64,000 nucleotides of DNA, taken from the NCBI GenBank assembly GCA_905116865.2, contig CAJHNH020004968.1:519501-583500 (forward strand). Direction: 5' to 3'. Shown piece by piece: positions 31,395 through 44,757 of this stretch (within the stretch, counting starts at the first letter, position 1; the number at the start of each line of letters is the position of its first letter). Made by a program: the position numbers and the translations under genes. The notes under the pieces were generated by a model, which saw only the letters and a list, made by a program, of their open reading frames with translations, was not told where the DNA came from and searched no databases. The DNA comes from Candidula unifasciata. Taxonomy: Eukaryota > Mollusca > Gastropoda > Stylommatophora > Geomitridae.

Positions 31395-31640
31395 TTTGTG
31401 GAAGCGAAAGAAAGGGTTTTTGTTGATGACTTATGAGAGCTCATAATCATCATGTGCCGTGAAAGTAAGCGTGGGCTGTCATTTTTTAGCATCTCACACG
31501 ATCACTAGTGTCACGGATAAGGTCAATGTTTTTGTCACGCCCCATCCAGATATTTATCTCTTTGCCTTACACTGCTTCTCTTTCTCTCATGCGTGTCGGA
31601 TGTTACATACAAAGTTCTCAAGTCCATCTCTTATCATCAC
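31395..31640 (-). mobile_element. LINE 3' tail fragment (minus)
   Basis: A minus-strand frame at about 31470-31530 reads LIRDTSDRVR, interrupted by a stop and then MTAHAYFHGT, followed by a CATGATGATTATGA-type end at about 31447. The same region is seen at 11695-11815 (plus) and, in a more distant form, at 58960-59180 (plus). Confidence 0.6.
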
Positions 31641-31654
31641 ATGTCGAAAAAAAG

Positions 31655-32572
31655 AATGACTGTCTACGTCTAAATGTGACAGACTCACTAGCTGACTGTC
31701 TACGTCTAAATGTAACAGACACATCAGCTGGCTGTCTACGTCTAAATGTAACAGACTAACCAGCTGACTGTCTACGTCTAAATGTAACAGACACATCAGC
31801 TGGCTGTCTACGTCTAAATGTAACAGACTCACCAGCTGACTGTCTACGTCTAAATGTAACAGACTCACCAGCTGACTGTCTACGTCTAAATGTAACAGAC
31901 TCACCAGCTGACTGTCTACGTCTAAATGTAACAGATACATCAGCTGGCTGTCTACGTCTAAATGTAACAGACTCACCAGCTGGCTGTCTACGTCTAAATG
32001 TAACAGACTCACCAGCTGACTGTCTACGTCTAAATGTAACAGACTCACCTGCTGACTGTCTACGTCTAAATGTAACAGACACATCAGCTGACTGTCTACG
32101 TCTAAATGTAACAGACTCACCAGCTGACTGTCTACGTCTAAATGTAACAGACTCAACAGCTGACTGTCTACGTCTAAATGTAACAGACTCACCAGCTGAC
32201 TGTCTACGTCTAAATGTAACAGACTCACCAGCTGACTGTCTACGTCTAAATGTAACAGACTCACAGCTGACTGTCTACGTCTAAATGTAACAGACTCACC
32301 AGCTGACTGTCTACGTCTAAATGTAACAGACTCACCAGCTGACTGTCTACGTCTAAATGTAACAGACTCACCAGCTGACTGTCTACGTCTAAATGTAACA
32401 GACTCACCAGCTGACTGTCTACGTCTAAATGTAACAGACACATCAGCTGACTGTCTACGTCTAAATGTAACAGACTCACCAGCTGACTGTCTACGTCTAA
32501 ATGTAACAGACTCACCAGCTGACTGTCTACGTCTAAATGTAACAGACTCACCAGCTGACTGGAAAAGGTGAA
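31655..32572. repeat. Minisatellite, 36-bp unit, about 25 copies
   Basis: The unit is 'ctgactgtctacgtctaaat' plus 'gtaacagactcaccag'; 'acacatcag' replaces 'actcaccag' in a minority of copies. The length is a multiple of three, so 12-residue repeat ORFs (for example SAGESVTFRRRQ on minus) run for hundreds of codons, with one frame change where a base is missing (about 32262-32266). No splice or start context supports translation, and the repeat ORF does not join any recognisable gene. Confidence 0.95.
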
Positions 32573-32589
32573 GATTTCGAAGCTCTGTG

Positions 32590-33110
32590 CAGAGTGGCTT
32601 GCATCGCTTCAGAGTTTTCACGTAGCTAACACCCTTTGGACATTTTCTTCAGCGAATAGAAGTGTGGTGGGAAACAAACGGCCACATACTGGCTGGTTCT
32701 GCACCACTTAATGATAGATTAATACACGACAAGCTTGATGGGGTCAAGGCTCTTTCGGAACTTGTAAACAGTGACAGAGGCACACATAGATCATCTCAGT
32801 ATGGAGAGAATGGTCCAGCTGGGAGTGATCAAAGGATATGGCGGACACTAAACGCACAGAGGAAAGGTAAGACGGGCATACAACCAAACTTCCATTCATG
32901 CCACATAAATTAGATTTATGTGTTGCCGAAGATGCGGACAGTGCGATTGTGGGAATGTCCTGAATGATGTGATGTTGGTACTTAGCGCATCCATGACCTC
33001 TTTTCAAATGTGATTCTCTAGTAGTTTCCCTAAATGTTGTTTCTCTAGTCTTCCCATTTAGTTTGTATGTGTGCAAATACCTAAATACCTACATACATTT
33101 TTTAGTCTCG
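32590..33110. other. No gene recognised
   Basis: Non-repetitive sequence without supported exons. Confidence 0.35.
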
Positions 33111-33114
33111 AGCT

Positions 33115-33335
33115 TATTCCTGTACATTTTATTGGGGGAAGTACTCTGGGGACAGCGGGGAAACACAAAAAAAAAAAAAAAACGGGACTGTGACGGGACG
33201 ATATGTCACCCTATTTCTAAGATATTGATTGCCTTACCGAAAGTTATCGACGTTCCTATCGTTAGCCCGGGCTGGTGACGTCACGTCAAGCTGACATCAT
33301 CAGCGCCATGACTTATCTAAAGTAGGTCATGGTTT
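33115..33335 (+). repeat. Dispersed repeat related to the right flank of the P-like element
   Basis: Ordered similarities to 58140-58315: 'gtactctggggacagcgggg' against 'gtactcaggggacggccggg', then 'gttagcccgggctggtgacg' with 'tcacgtcaagctgacatcat' against 'gttagccagcggcggtgacg' with 'tcacggcccgctgatgacgt'. Both contain GTGACGTCAC. An A-run of 17 lies inside this copy. Confidence 0.6.
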
Positions 33336-34445
33336 AAGTATGTGTTGATAATTTTAATTTTACACTTGAGTAACAGGCAAGTGAGTGAACTAAAGAGTAA
33401 TAAGAAATTTACCCTTACATGTCACTGACGGATAAAGTAAGCATCATAATGCTACCTGCCTTTACTTTCTAAGATACTTCTTAGCACTAGCTGAATCCTA
33501 AGTGTGACCTTTATGCCTCAATTCCGCCTCCTTATAAGATCAGACTTCCCCATCAAGCCCTCATATGGACACTGGAAGGAAAATGAAAGATAGACCCTAC
33601 GTAGATCTATTATCAGGGAAGGCTGAGCCATGGGGCCTAATGAACATTCAAGGCCTAAAACAGGTGGCAACGAACCGACATTCATAGAGAGTTATGACCT
33701 TTGCCCTATGTCTCCTTTGGTTCAAAAAGAAAGACTTACTAACAAACAGCAATTTTGGCAGTTCATAAGATAGGACAGCTATAACTTTCAATTTGTATGT
33801 AGTGTAATTGGTCCTACTTATCATCGGCATATCATCTGCGTATATGTATGATTATCAGTCAGTCATCATCATCATCATGTTGTGCTGTTATACGTCACAC
33901 AGGCAAGCCCCTATTTAGGAGGTATGACGCTCCTATAAAGTCATTTATTTTAGGCCCCTTTCCCTCTCAGCTGAACATTAACATTCCGAGTCTATCATAA
34001 CAAAATTCTGAAATTTTTTTTCATCAATTTTAAACTGTATTGAAGTATTTAAATTAACCGGCGAATAGTTGCACTTGGGGTACCATATTATGTTAATGAG
34101 AGAACGCTAACTGAAGAGTGCTTCATAATAACCAAAGCAATAAAACTAATAACATCTCTGAACTACAAACTATATGCTGTCTCCCTCAAAATGATGTTGC
34201 CTCAGAAATATTGCCGCCCTGTTCAGATGCACATGAAGCGCACGCTTATATACGATACTGGCAAAGCTTGCAGTCTATTCTTCCATTCCGTTTTGTCCCT
34301 TCAATCTTTTACGAAATCATGAATGGAATTCAACCCATCACTCTTTGGCTCTGCCAACAACATTTCTGGTGCACGACCTCGGTTCTTCAATCCATTTTGC
34401 TTCATATTTCCTTTTATACCAGTTTCCGTAGCACACTTCTTCTCG
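33336..34445. other. No gene recognised
   Basis: AT-rich. The open frame at 34118-34465 has no start context, splice site or motif I can support. Confidence 0.35.
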
Positions 34446-34448
34446 CAG

Positions 34449-34697
34449 AAGCCGCCGTGGTGTAGCGGCTAGACGCTCACCTGCGGATCGATAGGTCGTA
34501 GGTTCAGGTCCCTGAACGTTACAGAACGTTTCTCAAAACTAAACATAGCCCGTAGGTCGACAAACCCCTGAACAAGTACCAGGTGCATTCCTGAAAAGTA
34601 AAGGCGGCCAGCATGATACCGAGTACCGGTTGCTCTATAAAATATAAGTCTAGCCCAATATGCACATTACGACTGAAGGTGTGAAAAATGGTCCATT
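34449..34697 (+). mobile_element. tRNA-derived SINE, family S3, best copy
   Basis: Begins 'gccgccgtggtgtagcggct' (A box), has 'gtcgtaggttcaggtccctg' (B box), and a body with 'gaacaagtaccaggtgcatt', 'gaaaagtaaaggcggccagc', 'tataagtctagcccaatatg' and 'acgactgaaggtgtg'. Related copies: 5343-5480, 21065-21225, 24376-24662 and part of 53505-53690. Confidence 0.8.
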
Positions 34698-35440
34698 TCT
34701 TTTACATATTTTCATAGGTTGGGATGGCTAACACTTCCCTTTACCATCTCCCTTTTGTATCCTGTCTTAGGACCGGCAATGGCGGAGATACAAGTCGATA
34801 CATGTACATTTATTTTAAATTATTTACACCTGAGGCTGTTGGAGTAGCATGCGAAATAAACAGGTGATGTTTGGAGGTACGTGTTGCTTTGAGGTAGAGT
34901 GCAAACTTAAAACTCGAAGTTGACCATTTCGAAACGGAATAATGACAACTGAATCACTATTCATCGGACAATTGCAAATAATTTCTTTCAGAATCAAAGC
35001 AGATGTTCTTCTGCTTGTTAAAATATACCACCCTGTTACTAACTAGTGCTTAAGAGCCGCTACCCAACCTTGAAAATTATGCGGGGATGAGGGGGGGGGG
35101 GGGGGGGTGAGATCAGGTGGCCCTGTTTAATTGCACAAAATAATAATATAAATTATTTTGTTGTTACTATTATGTGTTAAATAGAAACAAATATTTTAAA
35201 TAAAAGGAAATGAATAAAAAAGTGCTAAAAAGAGAACGTATAAATGTCATGGGGAAGAGGGTGCTCCGTAAAAATGATTGGCAGGGGGACCTCTCAGCCG
35301 TCCCTGCAACTTGGGGGGGGGGGAAGGGAGCACTAGGTGACTAAGCCCCAGGTTCCGGTGCCTAAGTTTGGATTTGATGGGTTCAAAAAAGAAAATACCA
35401 CAGCAAGACAGGAGCTGACAGCGAAAATTGTAGCGCTGGG
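34698..35440. other. No gene recognised; poly-G run
   Basis: Contains poly-G at about 35088-35107 and a second G-rich run near 35314. The segment 35440-35580 already shows loose copies of the adjacent minisatellite unit. Confidence 0.4.
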
Positions 35441-35444
35441 TGAC

Positions 35445-36150
35445 AGGGATGGGTCACATGGATAGGTCACTTGGATAGGTCACATGGATTAAAGACATGG
35501 ATGGGTCACGTAGATAGAAGACATGGATGGGTCACATGGATAGGAGACATGGGTAGGAGATATGGATAGGTCACATTGATAAGTCGCATGGATGGGTCAT
35601 GTGAAAAGTACACATGGATGGGTAATGTGGATAGTACACATGGATGGGTCATGTGGATAGTACTCATGGATAGGTCACATTGATAAGTCGCATGGATGGG
35701 TCATGTGGATAGTACTCATGGATAGGTCACATTGATAAGTCGCATGGATGGGTCATGTGGATAGTACTCATGGATAGGTCACATTGATAAGTCGCATGGA
35801 TAGGTTATGTGGATAGTACTCATGGATAGGTCACATTGATAAGTCGCATGGGTGAGTCATGTGAATAGTACTCATGGATAGGTCACATTGATAGGTCGCA
35901 TGGGTGAGTCATGTGGATAGTACTCATGGATAGGTCACATTGATAAGTCGCATGGATGGGTCATGTGGATAGTACTCATGGATAGGTAACATTGATAGGT
36001 CGCATGGGTGAGTCATATGGATAGTACTCATGGATAGGTCACATTGATAAGTCGCATGGATGGGTCATGTGGATAGTACTCATGGACAGGTCACATTGAT
36101 AAGTCGCATGGGTGGGTCATGTGGATGGGATACATGGATGGATCACATAA
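35445..36150 (+). repeat. Minisatellite with 52-bp higher-order unit
   Basis: The 52-bp unit 'catggataggtcacattgat', 'aagtcgcatggatgggtcat', 'gtggatagtact' is itself three diverged copies of a 16-18 bp 'catggatNggtcacNt' subunit. The left part (35445-35580) contains only the basic subunit, the right part the amplified trimer: a simple history of subunit array, then trimer amplification. Confidence 0.95.
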
Positions 36151-36460
36151 AGTTCTAAAATGCGCGGCATGTCAGCTGAAACCAACACGCGCCACACGCA
36201 TGAAGTGATGTTTACTATATGCGTGAATCTCTCTCCATTCCTCCCTCACACCCATTCCCTCTCCCATATTTCCAGGACGTTTAACAATGTCAACACGTTC
36301 TAGGAAATGTTCTAGATGTACAATGACATGTGTACTCAGAAAAAGCCACTCCTATGTCATTATTTACGTAAACGTATGACAGCACAGCCTGCAAAACAGT
36401 ACACATGGAAATTTCTGAAGCCATTAAAGTTGGGCGATACACAATCTTAACGTACTGGTA
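36151..36460. other. No gene recognised
   Basis: Spacer between the 52-bp minisatellite and the SINE pair. I see nothing in it. Confidence 0.4.
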
Positions 36461-36690
36461 TGCCCGGCTCTCTAGCGAAGTTGGTTAAACCTGATTTTCG
36501 CGGCGGCCGGGTGACGAACTCCTTGTGGTCCGGGTTCACTCCCGGGGGTAGACAGAAAAGCCACATTTCTCCCAGATTACCGGTACCTATAATGGAATCA
36601 ATGCCGAAGGGTTGCGATATCCATAGAACCGAGCCAAAGGGTTTACAACTCATGGTTTCTGGATACGTTGAAAAAAAAAAAAAAACGTAC
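36461..36690 (+). mobile_element. tRNA-derived SINE, family S1, copy 2
   Basis: Starts 'tgcccggctctctagcgaag' (A box 'agttggttaaacc'), B box 'gtccgggttcactcccgggg', body 'gaaaagccacatttctccca', 'ataatggaatcaatgccgaa', 3' end 'catggtttctggatacg' followed by an A-run of 14. Confidence 0.85.
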
Positions 36691-36908
36691 TGGTATACTT
36701 CGTGTGTTCCGCGCCCAGTTTTGGAAGGGGAGCAAGTAGTCTTATGGTCAAGCATGTTGTAAAGATTTAAGGTTTTTTCTTTCTTTTTTTCTAAATCGAG
36801 TATGTTGTGCCAAAAAGCGTCCATATCGAAGCCTGCCTGTTAACTAAAACACGACGTGCCAACCGTTCCTGAAAAAAAAAAAAAGATATGTTGGTTAGCT
36901 CTTTGAAT

Positions 36909-37127
36909 TTGTTTGTTTGTTTTAGTATCCAGAAGCCATGAGTTGTTATCCCTTAGGCTCCCTATTATGGAAATCGCAACCTTTCGGCCTTGATTTCATT
37001 GTAAATACCAAAAATCTGGGAGAAATGTGGCTTTTCTGCCTACCCCCGGGAGTGAACCCGGACCACAAGGAGTTCGTCACCCCGTCACCGCGCAATACGG
37101 TTTAGCCAACTACGCTAGAGAGCCGGG
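36909..37127 (-). mobile_element. tRNA-derived SINE, family S1, copy 3 (inverted to copy 2)
   Basis: Reverse orientation: begins on the minus strand at 'cccggctctctagcgtagtt' (about 37127), with B box 'ccgggttcactcccgggggt', and ends with 'aacaaacaaa' at about 36909. It lies 220 bp from copy 2 in opposite orientation, so the transcript of this region could fold into a long hairpin. Confidence 0.85.
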
Positions 37128-38105
37128 CACAAGCTCTTTGAGTCTCAGGAAACGCTTTGCGCGCGAATCCGTTATTACCCAGCCGCCTAGTCGGCACGTG
37201 ATGCTTACGGGTTTTCAATTGACCACTGGCCAGTATAACTATATAAACTGGAAGATTTGAATGGTATTTCTTGTTCCTTGTTTTCGATTTCCCACGTGAA
37301 GACCTTTTGTGATATTTCAAAACGTGGGTAAAAGCATAAAATGTAGCATGTTTGTGAGTTTTACTGAGTTACTAGGTGTCTGTGTGAAAACAATTTGGCC
37401 TCCGAGCAGATTTCTTTACGCATGCCAATAAGATTTATGACTTACGAAACCTTATATATTTAAGTAATAAACTCGTTTATCAGACAACTAAAGTTACGAA
37501 GTAGATAAGTTTCAATCATTGACAGAGTCAAACTTTGATGGAGTTTGATGTAGTCATGCAAAGACTAAAACGATAACAAGGTCAGCTGTTGCAATGAGAA
37601 TAAATATTAGTGAAAAAGGCAAAATTCTTTATTGTCAGCTAGATCTAGTGCAATTCCTGTATTATTTGGAAACATAGACTCTAAAATTCAGGCAAACAGC
37701 TCGCTTTTTTTTTGTTTTGAAAATACAAATTTTTAAAGTCATTTTTATACCCCCTCTTTTTCCCCTCCCCCCTCCCCCAAATGGTGCTCTGAAAATGTAT
37801 CATTTGATGTGAGTGGTATGGTGTGCTTTTGATTCAGTTTCATAGGTCAATGTAGTCCGAACAGATACCTGGCAGTCTACAATTTCCATTAGTATCAAAA
37901 TTTTACCGCGAAGGCTAACCCGGTCAACAAATGCCTGCAGAAGTGGGATATTTCGGTGGATAGACACAAATACAGCAGTAAACAGGCACACCGCAATTAC
38001 ATCTTCCGATGAACGCAGAAGAACAAGAAGTATAACAATTGTGCTTAGTCTTCTGGATTACCGCATTCCTCTGCAGCTGCAAAAAGAGTTTTCTCTCTTC
38101 TTTTG
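37128..38105. other. No gene recognised
   Basis: AT-rich spacer. 'agctctttgagtctcag' at 37131 resembles the terminal sequence of the TTAA MITE, but the body is absent. Confidence 0.35.
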
Positions 38106-38109
38106 AGTA

Positions 38110-38570
38110 AATCAAATAGCCCAGTTGTCATAATGTTCTCCAATGTCTCTCTTTTCATAATGTGGCCAAAGAACAGTGTTTGTCTCTTTCTTATTGTTGT
38201 ATATTAAGGTATACTTTCATTAGCCTCTTTCAAGCAATCGTTGTTAGTTACTCTGGCCGTCCTAGGTATTCGTAACATTCGTCTCAGAAACCACATCTCT
38301 GTTACTTCCAAATTCTTCTTAATTTATTCAGTGACATTCCAAGATTCGCTGCCATACAGCAGAACAGGTTCTATGCAACATTTTAGCACCCTCTTTCTGA
38401 CATTAAATGAGAGCGATTTAATGCACAAGATATTTTTCATTTTCTGAAATGCAGCTTTCGCTTGACCTATTCTGCTTTTAGTCTCTGTCACACTTTTTCC
38501 GTCTGTTGATATTATTGTTCCCAGATATTTAAATTTATTGACTTGGTTACGTCTTCTTCCTTCGCTGGGA
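38110..38570 (-). mobile_element. LINE reverse-transcriptase C-terminal fragment (minus)
   Basis: In degenerate minus-strand frames this stretch shows the order usual after the RT catalytic core: a cysteine-rich 'LFCCMAANL' segment where functional copies have 'vLLYGse.W', a basic 'NLEVTEMWF'-like segment, then 'RILRIPRT' and 'NKHCSLATL'-like ends. Many stops and shifts. Similar in kind to 21600-22060. Confidence 0.55.
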
Positions 38571-38700
38571 CATTACAACGTGGTTGTACTAATATTTCTT
38601 TGAAATTTGTCACAGAAAAACAATCGTAAAAGTTAAAGATCACAGAAAACACTTTCCTTGAAAATATTTAAATAATAAACGTCTGCTTCTTCTTCTGATT

Positions 38701-39048
38701 AGTGTCCTGATGCCATCACTGCCGCCATGAACAACCTGTGTGTTACAGGCGGGGATGTCCTTGAGCCTGGGGATTTAAGGACATACACTCGAGTGTCTGC
38801 AACTCGCGACATATGCAGTGTCCTGATGCCATCACTGCCGCCATGAACAACCTGTGTGTTACAGGCAGGGATGTCCTTGAGCCTGGGGATGTAGGGCCGC
38901 GTGGCTAGTGCTGTCGCCACGCATTGTGCATGTGCTGATTTAATTTTTGCTTCTGACAGAAAAAAGATCCACAACCTTACCGAGGATTCGAACACAGGTC
39001 TCCCGCATGAAAGCCATGCGTTCTTAACCATTCGACCAGCTGTCAACT
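38701..39048 (-). mobile_element. tRNA-derived SINE, family S4, copy 2 with duplicated 3' part
   Basis: On the minus strand the head 'cagctggtcgaatggttaag' (A box) and 'acctgtgttcgaatcctcgg' (B box) are good. The body matches 23255-23463. The 3' 116 bp (starting at 'ccccaggctcaaggacat') is present twice in tandem, at 38701-38816 and 38817-38895, with two or three mismatches. Confidence 0.8.
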
Positions 39049-39057
39049 GCGGTAAAA

Positions 39058-39330
39058 AAAAACCTGGTTATTTATCCACCTCTGGACATTAGTCTTGTTC
39101 TAGTACTTGAATTCTGGGGCACATTCGTTATACAGATTCAGGCTTTGTTGTGTGCAGGCTGTTGGTTTCCTGCCTCTGAGCAGATGCTCTCCTACTTCAA
39201 AGGACACGTTGATCCTATCAACATTGACCAGAACACCTGTTGTATGTGGGAACCTGTTTCTAGGATGAAAGCGACCAGGTATAGACAGATCTCGACCACA
39301 ATGAACTGGTTTAGGGCACAATTATTGACA
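39058..39330 (+). repeat. Dispersed repeat R8, copy 3
   Basis: 'ccacctctggacattagtct', 'gcaggctgttggtttcctgc', 'ctcctacttcaaaggacac' and 'tgttgtatgtgggaacctg' follow the R8 order. It directly abuts the SINE S4 copy at 38701-39048. Confidence 0.65.
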
Positions 39331-39334
39331 GTTT

Positions 39335-39935
39335 AGGAGTACCTGTGTTACCTCTATATTACCGTCTGACTAAAAAATCGAGGAGAGAATGAAGATAAGG
39401 AAGAGAGAAGAAAAGCAGTGCAAACCAAATAAAGGTTGTTTCGGTTTCAATTTTGAATGTATAAAAAGCTGACCCCTATTACAGTAAACATTATATAAAT
39501 ATGGCAAGCGTCAGCTGTAACCTTGAGCAGATCAGCTGACCCGTAAACGCGAGCCCGATATTTTTAATTATTTAAACGATTGGGGGATTTCTGTTTCTAT
39601 AAATATGCTACAGCTAGCCAATGAAACGGGAGATGTTTTAGGGGAATCCCTCTTGAAAGTAGGCCAGTTGTCTAAATATAAACAGGGCTATCTCAACTCA
39701 TTAGAAGAAAATAGTTGAATATTAATGAACTTAAAAACACGGCGACAGAAATTGACGTAGAAATAAGTCAACCATTGGCGACCCATTGCTGCCACTTTTA
39801 GTGTGAAGACGGCAACTATAATAATAAATAAAATTCTTATCAGACAACACGTGCTGTTTCTAATATATATAGATATAGATATACACACGTTTTAATGGAA
39901 ATACTGTTTTTGATGAGTCCTTACGGAAAAAAGGT
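39335..39935. other. No gene recognised
   Basis: AT-rich spacer leading to the ACT microsatellite. Confidence 0.4.
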
Positions 39936-41600
<1,665 letters not shown>

Positions 41601-41649
41601 ATGATTCTCTTTTATCTTCTACTAGCTCGCCTCATCGCATGCTCGCTGC

Positions 41650-42329
41650 CATCTCACAAACCGACATCACTCGACGAGCAGAAAAAATGGACGACTGGAA
41701 AAACAACACGATACTGTTCCAGTACTTTAATCTTCCACTCGCGGCTTACACAGCCGGCACATGAACTTAGACAACTGTCCAGGCACACATTATAATGCAA
41801 GAATCAATTATTACCTTCAAGCAGAAATCACAATCGATTTACACTAACATCGTAAACGAAACACAACAGCTGTCCTGACAGATAAACTCAGACGACCCGG
41901 CAGACATATTACTGGCCAGCTTTCTTCGCCAAGTTGGACTGGAACAAATTCACTCACAAAAAACATCTGCTGAATCCACACATCATCCACCGCTGTCCAT
42001 GCACACTGTTCCTGGGTCCAAAACGAGACTGCCCACAAACCTTTTCTTCGCTATTATATAGCCCTCTGATCTATCCTGTTCTCGAATATTCTGGATTCAT
42101 TCTCACGAATTTCCCACTGTTGAAAGTCGTGTCTGGCCCGTGATAATTCACATTTCACATAAATCCTGTGAACAATCATGTTTCACATAAAACCTGACTT
42201 TCAGATGTCTCTCATGAAACTCAAGACATAAATCTCGTGTTATCTCAACCAGTCAAAACATTCGTCTTACATCTATTACTGACGTCATCTATCGGGCATA
42301 AATTAATGAGGAGAAAATGACTCACTACA
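41650..42329 (-). mobile_element. 3' LTR of the Gmr1-like Gypsy element (3' boundary approximate)
   Basis: On the minus strand it starts TGTAGTGAGT directly after a purine tract (GGGGTGGGGGAGA, 42331-42343), the classic polypurine tract to LTR junction. A TATA box (GCTATATAATAGC) lies at about 42051-42063, about 270 bp into the LTR. The lower end is uncertain. The ORFs seen in this stretch on either strand are LTR shadows. I found no second LTR in the window upstream of gag. Confidence 0.6.
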
Positions 42330-42330
42330 T

Positions 42331-42344
42331 TCTCCCCCACCCCA
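42331..42344 (-). promoter_or_regulatory. Polypurine tract of the Gypsy element
   Basis: GGGGTGGGGGAGA on the minus strand, immediately 5' of the LTR start TGTAGTGAG. In LTR elements this tract primes plus-strand DNA synthesis. Confidence 0.6.
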
Positions 42345-43101
42345 AAAAAAAATGTTTTACATTTTCAAATAATCAGGTGTGAACATTTCATTGAACATTG
42401 TGATTCTAGACCTTTGTAGTGAATCATTTTCGACAAGTTCATTTCCAACCAAGTTCCCTTTACCTCATTAGGTTAACAATTCAAACACTCTAAAATGCCA
42501 TCTGTTGGGTCTTTGCACGACTGTGAATACCTTAATGGGATCCTCACCCCAGGCACTCCCCTTTTAGTGCGGAAGACCAATAATCTGGCTCCATAGGTAT
42601 CCCCACCCAGTTCTAAAGTCGGTATACAACCGAACCCCTCTCCTGGCACCCCCCGATCGGTGCGGAAGTCCAAAATCTTGGCTCTAAAACCGAAGTGTGA
42701 CCCCATGAAGTCCCACCCTCGCTATTCCCATTCATGAAAGCCCTCAACAATGGCTAAATCAGCAATGTATGGTTTTGTTCCCAACTATGTAAGGTACAAG
42801 ATGTAGTTAATTACCTTGTCTTCAGAAACCACAACATGTCTCATTAACACACATATTCAAATTAAATGCTACACCAATTCAATTTAGTATTCTAGTAAAT
42901 TTAACATTTTCTGGTGAGGTGTATTTTAACACTGAATGTTGTCTCCCTTTAATTGTTTACTATATTATACCCGTTCAAATCAAAACATATACTTTTTCCA
43001 AGTTGTAAATTTATATAATACATTCATACAATAATACAATGCATACCCTTGCATAAAATGATTTCAGTTAATACAAGTTGTAATAGCAGTTGCAACATAT
43101 T
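42345..43101 (-). other. 3' non-coding region of the Gypsy element
   Basis: Between the RNase H stop (43102-43104) and the polypurine tract. No integrase motifs are seen, which fits an element whose integrase lies upstream of RT. It contains an imperfect tandem duplication of about 80 bp ('gagccaagattttggacttc' and 'gagccagattattggtcttc', both followed by 'cgcac' and 'gtgcc'). Confidence 0.5.
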
Positions 43102-44757
43102 CTACAAACGTGACATGATATCTGGTAAATGATTGTCTGTTCCTTTGATGTGTTCAATGTTAAATTTGAATTGTGATATCAACAATGCCCATCTATATAC
43201 CCTTGGATTGCTATTGGCATCAATTGTTAATAATTTTGTCAACCCCAAGTTATCTGTTAAAATAGTGAATTCTTTTCCCAAAAAAAAACTTCTGAAACTT
43301 TTTTAGACTAATAACTAGTGCCAACGCTTCTCGTTCAAATGTATTGTATTTTTGTTGAGTTTGGTTAAGTTTCTGTGACATATACATTACTGGGAGTAAT
43401 GTTTGTGAATGTTTCTGCGCAAGCATACTAGCTATTGTGTGACCGCTGGCATCTGATTGTAGAAAAAATCTTTTGGAAGGGTCAGGTTGTCTCAAAATAG
43501 GATATTTTGAAAAACAGTTTTTTATTTTAACTAGAATTTCCTCATGTGTTTCATTCCAATCTGATTTTTTCAATTGTTGATTCTTTAATAACTCTGATAG
43601 TGGTGATGTTAGTGCTGCTAAATTTGGGATGAATTTACCGTAATAGTTTATTAACCCTAGTAGAGATTGTAGCTGCTTTTTAGTTTTAGGTTTTTGGATC
43701 TTCAAAATTTTTGAAACAATATTTTCATCTGTCTGGACTAAACCTTCGCATATAACATGTCCTAAGTAATCAATTTTGGTGTATGCAATTTCAGTTTTTA
43801 AAGGATTTACTGTCAATTTCGCGTCATTTATTCTTGATAGGACTTTTTGTAGGGTAGTGCAGTGATCGTGCAATGTTTTGGTGTGTATACAGATGTCATC
43901 CATATATGCTGTGACGTGAGGAATTGCATATAACAGTTTCCTAACCATTTTTGTGAAAATTTTCGGAGCGTTTATTAATCCAAATGGTAAACGCAACCAT
44001 TGTTTGAGTCCAATTGGAGTTTGAAAGCTAGTATATTTTACAGCTTCTGGTGTTAGTGGTATTTGCCAGTAGCCTTTTGAAAGGTCAATTTTTGTAAAAA
44101 ATTTTGAGTTGTATAATTCTTGTATGATTTCATCTGACGAAGGGATGGGCTCAGTTTCTAAATAGGTAATTTGGTTTAGTTTCCTATAATCAACACACAA
44201 ACGTAGTGAACCATCCTTTTTCTTTACTACCACTAAAGGCGAACTGTAGTTTGATGTGGAATCTTCAATGATTCCTTCTTGTTGTAGTTGTTGCAATTCT
44301 GATATAACCTTATCGATATAATGGATAGGTATTACATATGGTTTTGATTTCACTGGCACTGATGAATTCAACTGGATATCGTAACTGATTATGTTAGTTT
44401 TCCCAGGTTTATTTGTGAAAATATCTTTGTAATGAAAAATGATGCTCCACAATTTTGCTTTTTCATTTTCTGATAGTTCTTCATTTAACTTTATCGATTT
44501 CCAGTTGACTTCATTTTTTGTTGATGGTGTTGGAATATCTTCTTCTATAACATCAGGTAACTCTTCATTAATTACATTACATAAATTTGCATCAAGTACA
44601 TCATCATCTGACATGAATAGTGATCTTCTAAAATATGGTTTAAGCATGTTTACATGAAAAATTTTTAGCTTTTCATCAATTTTGATTTCATAATCAACAT
44701 CAGAAATCTTTCTTGTAACAACAAAAGGATCTGACCATTGTATACATAAATTGTCTG
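43102..44757 (-). pseudogene. Gypsy (Gmr1-like) pol 3' part: GPY/F-like module, reverse transcriptase, RNase H
   Basis: Reading on the minus strand, codons from about 44757 give a W-x-D-P-F module with KISDVDYEI and KIFHVNMLKPY, the pattern that normally ends a Gypsy integrase (GPY/F). It is followed in the same frame by an acidic linker and the RT. RT landmarks in the ORF from 44647: VDYRKLN, FTKIDLSKGYWQ (catalytic Asp), YMDD (residues about 258-261) and YLGH. RNase H shows SDAS and FEREALAL. At about 43280-43288, in a T-run, the frame shifts by one base, and the RNase H tail (ending HLPDIMSRL) lies in the next frame with its stop at 43102-43104. There is no integrase after RNase H. The domain order fits Gmr1-type elements, where integrase precedes RT. 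Confidence 0.8.

Noticed and set aside
31587..32621. 344-codon minus-strand ORF with a SVTFRRRQ repeat
   Set aside because: Translation of the 36-bp satellite with a frame change inside the array. The non-repeat ends are short and unrecognisable.
34118..34465. 115-codon ORF
   Set aside because: No recognisable domain, no splice context; ends in the S3 SINE head.
41844..42143. ORFs on both strands at 41.8-42.1 kb
   Set aside because: They lie within the predicted 3' LTR and have no motifs.
42473..42706. 77-codon minus ORF with two FRT(D/K)RGVPG motifs
   Set aside because: Comes from an 80-bp tandem duplication in the non-coding 3' region of the Gypsy element; no start or splice context.
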